Source of the DNA: Alphaproteobacteria bacterium | Lineage (GTDB): Bacteria; Pseudomonadota; Alphaproteobacteria; Puniceispirillales; Puniceispirillaceae | Assembly: GCA_012269555.1 (NCBI GenBank) | Contig: JAAXKA010000146.1 | Coordinates: forward strand, 109,781-143,227 | Direction of reading: 5' to 3' | Length of the DNA: 33,447 bases | Shown here: in pieces, positions 26,701-33,447 of the stretch | Position numbering within the stretch: position 1 is the stretch's first letter | Layout of the letters: every line of letters begins with the position of its first letter | Program-made: the position numbers and the translations under genes | Notes under the pieces: model-generated | Databases searched by the model: none | What the model saw: only the letters and a program-made list of their open reading frames with translations | What the model was told of the DNA's origin: nothing

Positions 26701-27573
26701 GATTTTACATCAGCTAGATTACAACTTGGGAAAGATATAACTCTACAAGGTAAATTAATAGGAAACATTAATAAGCTCGGTTCAGGAACGGCTATTCTTA
26801 ATGGTACTCTATTGCTTGAACAATCGCCCTTGATTGAAGAAGCGACAATAGAGGCTTCATTTAACGAATATTTTGAAACGCTCTTCGGCACTGGTCTTAT
26901 AGGCGGTGTGGAAGCAAATTTATCTTACGAAAGCCTTTCCAATTCAACGTCGCAACTATTGATCAGAAGCCAAAATGCAGGAAGAACCTTAATTGGCCTT
27001 GATATTTTAGATACAATACGTGGTGGTGAGCTTATATTAAGAAACGTTTATCGAAATAATAATTTTGATAATTTTGAAACAGAAATTAAAGTTACCGACT
27101 TCAGTGTTGTTGAAGCACCTAAGTCTATAAGAGCATTATCAGTTCTCTCACTTACAGGCTTGTATTCTTTGATAGAGGGAGATGGAACAAAGTTTGATGT
27201 TGGAGTAGCAAATATAGAAACCATCGGGAACCGGCGGATATTGAAAAATGTTAGGGCAAGTGGAGAAGCTGTAAAATTTGAATTAGCAGGAGAATATGAC
27301 AGGGAAACTGATGAATTACAGGTTAGGGGATTGTTAGCACCTCTAAGCTTAATTTCAGACATTATAGGTGTGATTCCGCTCGTAAGTAATATTATTACGG
27401 GCCAAGACAAAAAAGGTTTGCTCGCCACTCAATTTGAAATGTCAGGCAAGTTAGCTGATCCCGTAATCACTATTAATCCTGCTTCAGTATTAGCGCCGGG
27501 CGTTATAAGAAATATACTTTCCCCGGGCTGGCTAACGCGGGAGTCAGGCATTCGGATAGATTCTCAGAAATGA
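23800..27573 (+). CDS. AsmA-like/YhdP-like inner-membrane protein (DUF3971-type)
   Basis: A 1257-residue protein with one N-terminal membrane segment (about 16-36, FDLASLLVSFIILGPVITSV) and a very long periplasmic beta-rich region. This is the organisation of the AsmA/TamB/YhdP group, thought to form hydrophobic bridges that move phospholipid from inner to outer membrane. The DUF3971-like portion is roughly central, and an AsmA-like C-terminal region covers about 850-1235. The end is characteristic: GLYSLIEGDG, then LAPLSLISDIIGVIPLVSNIITG, VNP-like TINPASVLAPGVIRNIL. No enzymatic motif is expected or seen. The ATG at 23800 is followed in frame by another at 23809; either could be used. It lies between bcp (divergent) and tyrS (convergent, 16 bases away), a common alphaproteobacterial arrangement. 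Confidence 0.85.
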   Translation: MLFMKKAKGCKKNVLFDLASLLVSFIILGPVITSVNDSVFQNKDNFLEKIIKTQISEYFPNYSVEVEKIELTSFLSDTPLELKIHDLKLIGPKAHINITESRFKFALKSVFFSGIPESISLKGAKVTLNNILKNSKNTYLDKVDNSELLSEIFTQIPRIKPIFGLPQKIDIILDELSVFELKNPNLNKILIKDLNLNISQLGQNNLEALLSLKTFGNGRLDASLQADISDLSWKVTANLQAVNTRPFRDYLPKYFQEILTECIFSGELNTEFEASKLISIDGHFDSEKITLNSRSEEHLNVNKFSGWFDYDAAKKRAEFTNLVLDFAPEFKLKAAIQLENIGGTDTLITANAETRDAPLKNVLPFLSTKQLLPINNIFSDHTSDGVFDFASFKIMGIKKANTDIIDWQELHVDGQVSDLGIVATNSQYKLLKAKTKNVFSANLNRDEQKSKLFLSSTISDGLIELKDSGKVIENITGKLDFSFDGKTIQNASIKFLQPQIGELLFTAKLLSIDEALTQFDETSNKQFKQYVSKTKDSVPAIIALETEKFNADVLLQLWPEQIAMSARKWLLKRGSGGDFRNVKLRAFAGFPKIEPSLEYSQTLRKPFFAGLSGNWGWHNMNFTWKDKSPIMRSVDLEARIFENRLSIEILSASMPELKMKNGQIELFPVFGYGKASIKRDVEIEATIDGTISAFRELLDDPTVNRLPIELKKLTNPSGTIVTKITTRSGLQQGKLKLNTISALASLSSASFGNLPLDETLSDGNIELTLEEDGKLLFNGIGKISGVESSFNGKQTADKKMNVVIKTTPSKYLSEQIRDFTRIDISGNTAMRLHLDYDSKNKIGGGSAKVDLTDAAIDLPMFNWAKIPGENGEVDASFNFNSSSVQKIEIEEAIIGTLQGRGVFEVASDLSISNAMVTDFKSPGYDIDKLVINTNEDKTIEVLAEGSLIDTTFLRRTKGVTENREISFDFTSARLQLGKDITLQGKLIGNINKLGSGTAILNGTLLLEQSPLIEEATIEASFNEYFETLFGTGLIGGVEANLSYESLSNSTSQLLIRSQNAGRTLIGLDILDTIRGGELILRNVYRNNNFDNFETEIKVTDFSVVEAPKSIRALSVLSLTGLYSLIEGDGTKFDVGVANIETIGNRRILKNVRASGEAVKFELAGEYDRETDELQVRGLLAPLSLISDIIGVIPLVSNIITGQDKKGLLATQFEMSGKLADPVITINPASVLAPGVIRNILSPGWLTRESGIRIDSQK

Positions 27574-27589
27574 TAAGAAAATAGAACCA

Positions 27590-28849
27590 TCATTTTATCA
27601 AATTTAATATTGCATGTCTTTTTTTGCCTGCCGATAATTGTATTTTTTTTAATTCACCAAAATCATCAACATTTAATATGATTTCCTCGTCAACAATTGG
27701 CTGATTGTTAAGTTTTGCACCGCCACCTTTAATTAGACGTCTTACAGCACCTTTACTATCGGCTAGGCCAAGTTGCACAAATGCATCAAACACTGAAAAT
27801 GTATCTAATTGCTTAACTGATACATTTAATTGGGGTAAACCTTCTGACATTATTTTACTATTAAATGTGTCAGAGGCTGTTTTTGCAGCAACAGCAGCAT
27901 TTTCTGCACCGTGGCATAATTTCGTCACTTCATTTGCTAATATGATTTTTGCATCATTTACATCGGAACCTCTAAGCTTGGAAAGGCGTTTAATTTCCTC
28001 TAAAGGTAGTTCTGTAAAAAGTTTAAGAAATTTCTCCACATCAGCATCTTCTGTGTTTCTCCAAAATTGCCAGAAATCAAAGCTAGACAATCTTTCTTTA
28101 TTTAGCCAGATTGCACCATTGGCAGATTTACCCATTTTTGCACCGGAGGCTGTCGTAATGAGCGGAGACGTGATTCCAAATGTCTCCTGGTTGTCTACCC
28201 TACGAGTTAAATCTATCCCAGTTACAATATTTCCCCATTGGTCAGATCCTCCCATTTGCAATTCGCATCCATAGCGCCTTCGTAATTCCATAAAATCATA
28301 TGCCTGCAAAATTGCATAATTAAATTCGAGAAAAGATAAGTTTTGTTCTCTGTCTAACCGTGATTTAACCGAGTCCATGCTTAGCATACGATTTATGGAA
28401 AAATGACTTCCATAGTCACGCAAAAATCGTATGTAGGATAATGGTTCTAGCCAATCTATATTATCAATCATAATTGCATCGGATGGATTGTCACCAAATC
28501 TTAGGTATTTTTCGAATATCTTTAGTATTCCCGCCTTGTTATTTGCAATATCTTGGTCTGATAATAAAGGTCTTGCCTCATCTTTACCGGAGGGGTCTCC
28601 AATTTTTGTTGTACCACCGCCCATCAGTACAATTGGCTTGTGCCCGGTATTCTGCAATTGCCGGAGCATCATAATTTGAACAAGAGAACCTACATGTAAA
28701 CTATCTGCAGTGCAATCAAAACCGATATATGCTGTTATTGGTCTTGATTCACATCTTTTATCTAATCCTTCAAGATTAGTTGCCTGATGGATATAACCTC
28801 TAGTTGTTATTAGATTTATAAATTCAGAAATATAGGAGTTCTGGCCCAC
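27590..28849 (-). CDS. tyrS: Tyrosyl-tRNA synthetase
   Basis: Class I aminoacyl-tRNA synthetase that charges tRNA-Tyr. Using the start chosen here the product is 419 residues. It has the HIGH-like HVGS at 52-55, YIGFDCTADSLHVG just before it, QMGGSDQWGNI at about 198-208, the KMSKS-like KMGKS at 238-242, and a C-terminal S4 RNA-binding domain (about 352-414). I chose the GTG at 28849 because AGGGA (28857-28861) lies seven bases upstream. A TTG at 28867 in the same frame would add six residues and overlap the preceding gene. The Shine-Dalgarno overlaps the stop of the hydrolase gene, so translation is probably coupled. It converges with the AsmA-like gene. Confidence 0.95.
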   Translation of the reverse strand: MGQNSYISEFINLITTRGYIHQATNLEGLDKRCESRPITAYIGFDCTADSLHVGSLVQIMMLRQLQNTGHKPIVLMGGGTTKIGDPSGKDEARPLLSDQDIANNKAGILKIFEKYLRFGDNPSDAIMIDNIDWLEPLSYIRFLRDYGSHFSINRMLSMDSVKSRLDREQNLSFLEFNYAILQAYDFMELRRRYGCELQMGGSDQWGNIVTGIDLTRRVDNQETFGITSPLITTASGAKMGKSANGAIWLNKERLSSFDFWQFWRNTEDADVEKFLKLFTELPLEEIKRLSKLRGSDVNDAKIILANEVTKLCHGAENAAVAAKTASDTFNSKIMSEGLPQLNVSVKQLDTFSVFDAFVQLGLADSKGAVRRLIKGGGAKLNNQPIVDEEIILNVDDFGELKKIQLSAGKKRHAILNLIK

Positions 28850-28859
28850 AAGTATATCC

Positions 28860-29531
28860 CTAACCAATCAATTTTTGAGTTGAGTCGTTCATTTTTGTCG
28901 TTCGTCCATCAACGTATTTTGAAACTGCCTCCATTGCTTCATTTAGGTGCGCACTGAAGAATTGATTTGCCTCTTCAATGATACCGACATCTATTGTGAC
29001 TCCTTTTTGTTTGGATATTTTATCAACAAGTTGGAGAATTCGGTCGCTTGATACCTGTGAATTTTCTCCACCTTGAACAATCAGGCCAGAAACAGGGCAA
29101 GGAGCAAGGAAAGTAAAATCATGAGTGCTCGCGGGAGGTGATATAGATATAAAACCAGTTATTTCAGGACGACGCATCATAAGTTGCATTCCTATCCAGG
29201 ACCCAAAAGAAAAACCAGCTATCCAACACTCTGTTGAGGCAGGGTTTTGGTTTTGTAACCAGTCCATTGCAGTTGCAGCGTCAGCAAGTTCACCCTCCCC
29301 GTTATCATACGAACCCTGGCTTTTTCCAACTCCTCGAAAGTTAAAACGTAAGACGGAAAATCCACGCGCTTGAAACAATTTATATAAAGCAAAGGTCACA
29401 CGATTATTCATTGTTCCTCGCTTATTGGGCTCGGGGTGTAAAATAATCGCGGTTGGCGCATCAGGTTGATTTCCTGGCATATAACGGCATTCTAGTCGGC
29501 CTTCAGGGCCATTAATTATTACTTCAGGCAT
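28860..29531 (-). CDS. Alpha/beta hydrolase-fold protein (COG2945-like), triad apparently incomplete
   Basis: A 223-residue cytoplasmic alpha/beta hydrolase-fold protein of the small COG2945 type. HPEPNKRGTMNN (32-43), FNFRGVGKSQGSYDNGEGE (63-81) and the nucleophile elbow GFSFGS (106-111, S108) are visible. In relatives the acid lies in a G-[DE]-x-D-x-V motif; here the equivalent is GENSQV (155-160), with Ser at the Asp position. The catalytic His usually sits in GADHFF; here it reads EANQFF (187-192), with Gln190. H195 and D163 are nearby but not at the family positions. It may be non-catalytic or use another acid/base. No substrate is known for the family. It is upstream of tyrS with 10 bases between, and divergent from cysE. 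Confidence 0.85.
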   Translation of the reverse strand: MPEVIINGPEGRLECRYMPGNQPDAPTAIILHPEPNKRGTMNNRVTFALYKLFQARGFSVLRFNFRGVGKSQGSYDNGEGELADAATAMDWLQNQNPASTECWIAGFSFGSWIGMQLMMRRPEITGFISISPPASTHDFTFLAPCPVSGLIVQGGENSQVSSDRILQLVDKISKQKGVTIDVGIIEEANQFFSAHLNEAMEAVSKYVDGRTTKMNDSTQKLIG

Positions 29532-29702
29532 TTAAAATCCATATAAGGTTTTAGCAATTCGCTCAAAAGTTTATATACGAAGTAAAAATAAATACCAAGT
29601 ATGTTGATAAATTTTTGAATAACCTTAAATAACGATGTAGAAAGACCTATATATGTGGTATGCCAGTTTAATATTTTATAAAAAATATATTAATGGAAAT
29701 TT

Positions 29703-30449
29703 ATGATAAATAAACTTCATAGAGATTTAAAAGCAATATTAGAGCGTGACCCAGCTGCACAGGGCATGTTCGCAGCTATGTTCCTATATCCAAGCTTTCA
29801 TGTTTTATTGTTTTATAGAATCGCACACCCATTATGGAAATGGAATTTTAAATTTTTATCACGTGCCTTAATGCTATTCGCGCGTTGGCTTACTGGAATA
29901 GATATTCATCCACAAGCAAATATAGGAGCAGGTTTATTTATTGATCATGGTATGGGTGTTGTTATAGGTCAGACATCTACAATTGGTGAGAACGTAACAC
30001 TTTATCATGGAGTTACTTTAGGTGGTGTTAATCCTGCCGAAAACTCGAGTGAGCAAAGAAACCAAAAACGTCACCCAACAATTGGTGATAATGTTATAAT
30101 CGGTGCAGGGGCACAAATATTGGGGCCAATAACTGTAGACAAGTGTGCGCGTGTGGGTGGTAACTCTGTTGTTACAAAAGATATTGGACAGGGTATTACA
30201 GTGGTAGGGGTTCCAGCAAAGCCCATTGCAAAAAGGCGAGCTGATGAGAGTTTTACTCCTTACGCAATCTCGGATATGACATCTACAGATCAAACCGAAA
30301 AAACATTGGAGTGGTTATCACAACAGATTTCTGAGTTGCAACAACAAATCAAGATATTACAAGAGCATCGTTCTGATGATACCATATCAAAACTTCCAGA
30401 TGCCAAAATCCATAAAAAAATAGAGACTAGTAAACACGAAAACAAATAA
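29703..30449 (+). CDS. cysE: Serine O-acetyltransferase
   Basis: CysE acetylates L-serine with acetyl-CoA, the first step of cysteine synthesis. The 248-residue product is the short form without the long N-terminal helical domain of E. coli CysE. The left-handed beta-helix hexapeptide region runs from about 66 to 185. Catalytic D67 (DIHPQANIG) and H82 (IDHGMG) are spaced exactly as D143/H158 of E. coli. TLGG (105-108), KRHPTIGDNVIIGAG (122-136) and GVPAKPI (173-179) complete the signature. A Gln/Lys-rich, probably coiled-coil tail (about 195-248) extends beyond the usual end. TGGAA upstream of the ATG is a modest Shine-Dalgarno. It precedes a cysteine desulfurase by 119 bases, so cysteine supply and sulfur mobilisation are neighbours. 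Confidence 0.95.
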   Translation: MINKLHRDLKAILERDPAAQGMFAAMFLYPSFHVLLFYRIAHPLWKWNFKFLSRALMLFARWLTGIDIHPQANIGAGLFIDHGMGVVIGQTSTIGENVTLYHGVTLGGVNPAENSSEQRNQKRHPTIGDNVIIGAGAQILGPITVDKCARVGGNSVVTKDIGQGITVVGVPAKPIAKRRADESFTPYAISDMTSTDQTEKTLEWLSQQISELQQQIKILQEHRSDDTISKLPDAKIHKKIETSKHENK

Positions 30450-30568
30450 CGTAAAATTTTGTCTATCAATAAGATGCCTGATATTATTATTGATTATCCT
30501 GAAACCTTTAATGAGAGTCGATTTTTAATATATGGTAAAGTTTTCAACTTAGGTGTATTTAAATAAAA

Positions 30569-31684
30569 ATGCGTCAGCCAATTTACCTTGATTATAATGC
30601 CTCAGCACCACTGAGGCCTGAGGCAGCCGAATGTATACGTGCGTTGATGGGGCCAGCTCGCAACCCATCATCTATCCATTCTTTTGGAAGAAATGCCAAG
30701 CAAATTGTTGAAAAAGCGCGCACTCAGCTTGCCGAGTTAACATCTGGTGACCAAAATGGTTTTATGTTTACAAGTGGTGGCACAGAGGCAAATAATACCG
30801 CATTATTAGGATTCGAAAAAGTAATAACCTGCATTACTGAACATGATGCTGTGTTAGCTGCACGGCCTGATGCAGAAAAAATAGATGTTAGCGCTGATGG
30901 TGAAATAAATTTAGTAGAGTTAGAAACACAGATACAAAAAGCTAAAAATGGTGGCGGTGAAATAGTTGTATCCGTAATGCTTGTAAATAATGAGACAGGC
31001 AGGATTCAGCCAATAGAAAAATTGCTAGAAATTTGCCAATTTTATAAAGTGGTATTTCATAGTGATATGGTGCAAGCACTTGGAAAGATACCTATTTACC
31101 TTGATAAATGGTCAGAGTCTGGTCTTTCGATGGCTAGTTTTTCTGCTCATAAAATTGGTGGTCCACCTGGGGTTGGTGCTTTATGGGTAGCTGCAGGAAG
31201 ACAGGTGACACAACTAATTAAAGGCGGTGGACAAGAAAAAGGGCGACGTTCTGGCACTGAAAATATATATGGTATTGCCGGTTTTGGAGCAGCTGCAAAA
31301 TCAGTTGCTAATTGGAAAAGTCATGCAAAAAATTGGATTGAGTGGCGTTCTAATTTCGTTTTAAAATTACAGCGGGCCTACCCCGAAATTCAGGTTACTA
31401 CAAGAGATGCTCAGTGCGTAAATAATACGATTAGCCTTTTATTGCCGGCTATTCCTGCACAAATTGCCGTGATGTCCTTAGATATGGACGGATTTGCTAT
31501 TAGCTCAGGTGCTGCTTGTTCTTCTGGTAAAGTTCAAGAAAGCCATGTTATTAGAGCAATGGGTTTTGGTGTGCAAAGTAGTCACGTGGTCCGAATTTCT
31601 TTTGGGTGGGAAAATACAGAAGATGATATCTCAGCGCTTGCAGATGCAATAATAGCGCTTTACAAACGCTTTAAAGAAAAATAA
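30569..31684 (+). CDS. Cysteine desulfurase (class I, NifS/IscS-like)
   Basis: PLP enzyme that removes sulfur from cysteine as a persulfide for Fe-S clusters or tRNA thiolation. The 371-residue product has YLDYNASAPLRP (6-17), TSGGTEANN (68-76), the HSDMVQ cofactor region (164-169), PLP lysine K195 in SAHKIGGPPG, RSGTEN (227-232) and persulfide C317 in SSGAACSSGKVQESH (312-326). The last motif marks class I (NifS/IscS), not SufS. There is no iscR, iscU, hscBA or suf gene in the window, so this may be an accessory desulfurase. Its position directly before ferredoxin and mnmA suggests that it could supply sulfur for tRNA 2-thiouridine; this is inference. The ATG has no obvious Shine-Dalgarno. 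Confidence 0.92.
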   Translation: MRQPIYLDYNASAPLRPEAAECIRALMGPARNPSSIHSFGRNAKQIVEKARTQLAELTSGDQNGFMFTSGGTEANNTALLGFEKVITCITEHDAVLAARPDAEKIDVSADGEINLVELETQIQKAKNGGGEIVVSVMLVNNETGRIQPIEKLLEICQFYKVVFHSDMVQALGKIPIYLDKWSESGLSMASFSAHKIGGPPGVGALWVAAGRQVTQLIKGGGQEKGRRSGTENIYGIAGFGAAAKSVANWKSHAKNWIEWRSNFVLKLQRAYPEIQVTTRDAQCVNNTISLLLPAIPAQIAVMSLDMDGFAISSGAACSSGKVQESHVIRAMGFGVQSSHVVRISFGWENTEDDISALADAIIALYKRFKEK

Positions 31685-31713
31685 ATTTTTTGAAATTCAG
31701 AATGGTTAAAAAT

Positions 31714-32028
31714 ATGCCAGTTATAACTTTTATTAAACCTGATGGTAGTGAGCATCAAATAGAGACAAGACAAGATGCTTCATTAATGGAGGTGGGACGG
31801 GATTCGAATATGGGTATTGAGGGGACCTGTGGTGGAAGCTTGTCTTGTGCCTCCTGTCACGTGTATTTTGACGCTGAAGACTATGAGAAAGTAGGAAAAC
31901 CGTCAGAAGATGAATTAGATATGTTAGACTTATCTTTTAACCTAACACCCACCTCAAGACTTGGTTGTCAGATAAGAATAAGCGATGCTTTATCTGGTTT
32001 GCGAGTGCATATTCCCGATGACTTTTAA
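31714..32028 (+). CDS. fdx: 2Fe-2S ferredoxin (ISC/adrenodoxin type)
   Basis: Small electron carrier of the adrenodoxin/ISC ferredoxin type, used in bacterial Fe-S cluster assembly. From the start chosen the product is 104 residues. The cluster ligands are C39, C45 and C48 (CGGSLSCASC) and C85 (LGCQI), the expected CX5CX2C...C pattern. The C-terminal LRVHIP is also typical. In-frame starts exist at TTG 31690 and ATG 31702. I prefer 31714 because homologues begin MPxITFI at that point, but none has a strong Shine-Dalgarno. It lies 29 bases after the desulfurase and 25 before mnmA, so the three are probably co-transcribed. It may supply electrons to the desulfurase-dependent cluster assembly machinery, which is encoded elsewhere. 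Confidence 0.92.
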   Translation: MPVITFIKPDGSEHQIETRQDASLMEVGRDSNMGIEGTCGGSLSCASCHVYFDAEDYEKVGKPSEDELDMLDLSFNLTPTSRLGCQIRISDALSGLRVHIPDDF

Positions 32029-32053
32029 TGAAATCTTAGATTAGGTCTTTTTA

Positions 32054-33232
32054 ATGTCTGTAAGTATACCCAATTCTCTGGGGATTCTGAAACCAGTTGA
32101 AAAAACTCGAGTGGTTGTAGCTATGTCGGGTGGTGTTGATAGTTCTGTGGTAGCGGCTTTGTTAAAACATGAAGGATACGAGGTGATCGGAATTACGCTT
32201 CAACTCTATGACCACGGTGAAGCTGTGCAAGCAAAGGGGGCTTGCTGTGCAGGGGCAGATATTCATGATGCAAGACAGGTGGCCGCCCGTATAAATATAC
32301 CTCATTACGTATTGGATTATGAAACATTATTTAAACAACAGGTAATGGATGATTTCGCGGATTCGTATCTTGCAGGACATACACCAATACCATGTGTTAA
32401 ATGTAATCAAACCGTTAAGTTCAAAGATTTGCTTGCAATGGCAAAAGAGCTAGGAGCTGACTGTCTTGCAACTGGACATTATGTTCAAAGAGAACTTCGT
32501 AATGGATATGCCTGTTTAAGACGGGGAATTGACTCACAAAAAGACCAATCTTACTTTCTTTTTGCGACAACACCAGAACAGCTTGATTTTTTGCGATTTC
32601 CTCTAGGTTCTATGACTAAGGATGATACACGTCAACTCGCAAAGAGATTTGAACTTAGTGTAACTCATAAACCAGATAGTCAAGATATATGTTTTGTTCC
32701 AAATGGGCGTTATGGAGATGTAGTGCGTAGATTACGACCAGGCGCAATTACTCCAGGCATTATCCGTCATTTGGACGGTCGCATTTTGGGTGAACATCAG
32801 GGGGTGATAGATTATACAATAGGGCAGAGGCGTGGACTTGGTATCGGTGGTCGAAAAGAGGATGTTGAAGAAAATTCACCCTTATACGTTGTGGATATAA
32901 ATCCAGAAGTACACGAGGTTATTGTAGGGCCTAAATCAGCTCTAGCATGCAGAGATGTTTATCTTGATGAAGTTAATTGGCTATTACCGAGCATGTTAGA
33001 TGATAAAAAGGAGATTAGCGAGGGTTTAGAGGTTTTTGTGAAATTAAGAAACACAGCATCTCCAAGCTCAGCAAAGTTATTTGTTAATGCTAAACGCTCT
33101 GCTCATCTTGTTTTGGAAAACCCGGAATATGGTATCGCAAAAGGACAAGCGGGAGTTATTTACGACGGAAATGACGCTGCACTTATGTTGGGTGGAGGTT
33201 GGATAAGTTCCGCACCAAGTTCTGTTTTTTAA
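32054..33232 (+). CDS. mnmA: tRNA-specific 2-thiouridylase MnmA
   Basis: MnmA adenylates and thiolates U34 of tRNA-Lys, -Glu and -Gln to give the s2U part of mnm5s2U. The 392-residue product has the PP-loop AMSGGVDSS (23-31), CCAGADIHDAR (64-74), the nucleophile C117 in PCVKCNQTVKF (113-123), and C213 in HKPDSQDICFV (205-215), which forms the persulfide. GQRRGLGIG near 260 and the C-terminal beta-barrel domain are present. In E. coli the residue aligned with C114 is an Asp; a Cys here is common in alphaproteobacteria. The upstream desulfurase is a plausible sulfur donor. The ATG is preceded by a weak AGG at 32043. No complete intrinsic terminator is obvious after it. Confidence 0.96.
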   Translation: MSVSIPNSLGILKPVEKTRVVVAMSGGVDSSVVAALLKHEGYEVIGITLQLYDHGEAVQAKGACCAGADIHDARQVAARINIPHYVLDYETLFKQQVMDDFADSYLAGHTPIPCVKCNQTVKFKDLLAMAKELGADCLATGHYVQRELRNGYACLRRGIDSQKDQSYFLFATTPEQLDFLRFPLGSMTKDDTRQLAKRFELSVTHKPDSQDICFVPNGRYGDVVRRLRPGAITPGIIRHLDGRILGEHQGVIDYTIGQRRGLGIGGRKEDVEENSPLYVVDINPEVHEVIVGPKSALACRDVYLDEVNWLLPSMLDDKKEISEGLEVFVKLRNTASPSSAKLFVNAKRSAHLVLENPEYGIAKGQAGVIYDGNDAALMLGGGWISSAPSSVF

Positions 33233-33301
33233 ACTCAAGTATTGATTTCAGCTTTTTTTATTGCTCTTTTTATGAATTTAATTTGGATAAGTATAATAAC
33301 T

Positions 33302-33316
33302 GAAACCTTTGGTTTC
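33302..33316 (+). repeat. Short perfect hairpin downstream of mnmA
   Basis: GAAACC (33302-33307) and GGTTTC (33311-33316) form a 6-bp stem with a 3-base loop, about 70 bases after the mnmA stop. A T-run does not follow directly, so termination is possible but unproven. A longer-range pairing (AAACCAT at 33323-33329 with ATGGTTT at 33358-33364, followed by T's) overlaps the predicted tRNA promoter. Confidence 0.35.
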
Positions 33317-33340
33317 TAAAATAAACCATAACTTTTTGCC

Positions 33341-33369
33341 TTGACCCAAAGCCTTGAATGGTTTTTAAA
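33341..33369 (+). promoter_or_regulatory. Candidate promoter of tRNA-Met
   Basis: CTTGACC gives a -35 of TTGACC (33341-33346), one mismatch from TTGACA and matching the CTTGAC preferred in alphaproteobacteria. After 17 bases comes TTTAAA (33364-33369), a four-of-six match to the -10. Transcription would begin about 18 bases before the tRNA. Confidence 0.5.
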
Positions 33370-33393
33370 CGTTAAAAATTAAGATACTTTTAT

Positions 33394-33447
33394 GGCGGAG
33401 TAGCTCAGCTGGTTAGAGCAGCGGAATCATAATCCGCGTGTCGGGGG
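33394..33447 (+). tRNA. tRNA-Met (anticodon CAT), elongator, cut by window end
   Basis: The 5' portion of a tRNA is visible: acceptor GGCGGAG, linker TA, D-arm GCTC...GAGC, and an anticodon stem GCGGA/TCCGC around the loop ATCATAA with anticodon CAT at 33428-33430. The acceptor and arms are those of an alphaproteobacterial elongator tRNA-Met rather than initiator tRNA or lysidine-modified tRNA-Ile2. The T-arm and 3' acceptor strand lie outside the window (54 of about 77 bases are present). Confidence 0.93.

Noticed and set aside
26304-26891. 195-codon open frame opposite the AsmA-like gene
   Set aside because: Fully antisense to a real gene, Ser/Pro-rich without any recognisable domain, and no ribosome binding site noted.
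27705-28274. 189-codon open frame opposite tyrS
   Set aside because: Fully antisense to tyrS; no family resemblance.

Overview
The window is ordinary-looking core chromosome from an AT-rich alphaproteobacterium. I base this on family content: a complex I NDUFA12-type accessory subunit, a DUF2155 protein, a 1207-residue adenosylcobalamin-dependent (class II) ribonucleotide reductase, an RNase E with an acidic insertion in its S1 domain and a KRGWW tail, and the block rne / N-acetylmuramoyl-L-alanine amidase / mrcA / prfB. Low GC, compact spacing and a B12-dependent reductase fit a marine, somewhat streamlined lineage (SAR116/Rhodospirillales-like), but that placement is inference. I see no insertion sequence, phage gene, CRISPR array or rRNA.

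Layout. 225-2832: clpS-clpA. 2845-8274 (minus): FemAB-like protein, RidA, then nrdJ upstream of both. 8275-8706: divergent gap holding a probable pair of NrdR boxes for nrdJ and strong A/T tracts. 8707-10004 (plus): NDUFA12-like subunit, MlaD, DUF2155 protein. 9968-13545 (minus): M48 peptidase with TPR-like tail, DsbA-like oxidoreductase, aroQ and aat; aat overlaps the DUF2155 gene tail-to-tail. 13780-14961 (plus): class I/II aminotransferase. 15005-17359 (minus): rne. 17888-22886 (plus): amidase, PBP1A, release factor 2. 23176-23637 (minus): Bcp peroxiredoxin. 23800-27573 (plus): large AsmA/YhdP-like protein. 27590-29531 (minus): alpha/beta hydrolase-fold gene followed by tyrS. 29703-33232 (plus): cysE, cysteine desulfurase, 2Fe-2S ferredoxin, mnmA. 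33394 to the end: the first part of an elongator tRNA-Met(CAT).

How the genes work together. ClpS, ClpA and Aat are the recognition, unfolding and tagging parts of the bacterial Leu/N-degron pathway; ClpP is not in the window. Amidase, PBP1A, MlaD, the M48 peptidase, DsbA and the AsmA-like protein all serve the cell envelope. CysE makes the cysteine precursor, the desulfurase mobilises its sulfur, and MnmA uses sulfur to thiolate tRNA U34, with a ferredoxin between them.

The observations most worth a second look are the two NrdR-like boxes exactly 31 bp apart upstream of nrdJ, a hydrolase-fold protein that keeps its nucleophile Ser but appears to lack the usual Asp and His, an operator-like 20-bp palindrome upstream of the amidase, the absence of accB-accC from the aroQ/aat neighbourhood, and a prfB without the programmed frameshift. 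I did not find a convincing undescribed multi-gene system.
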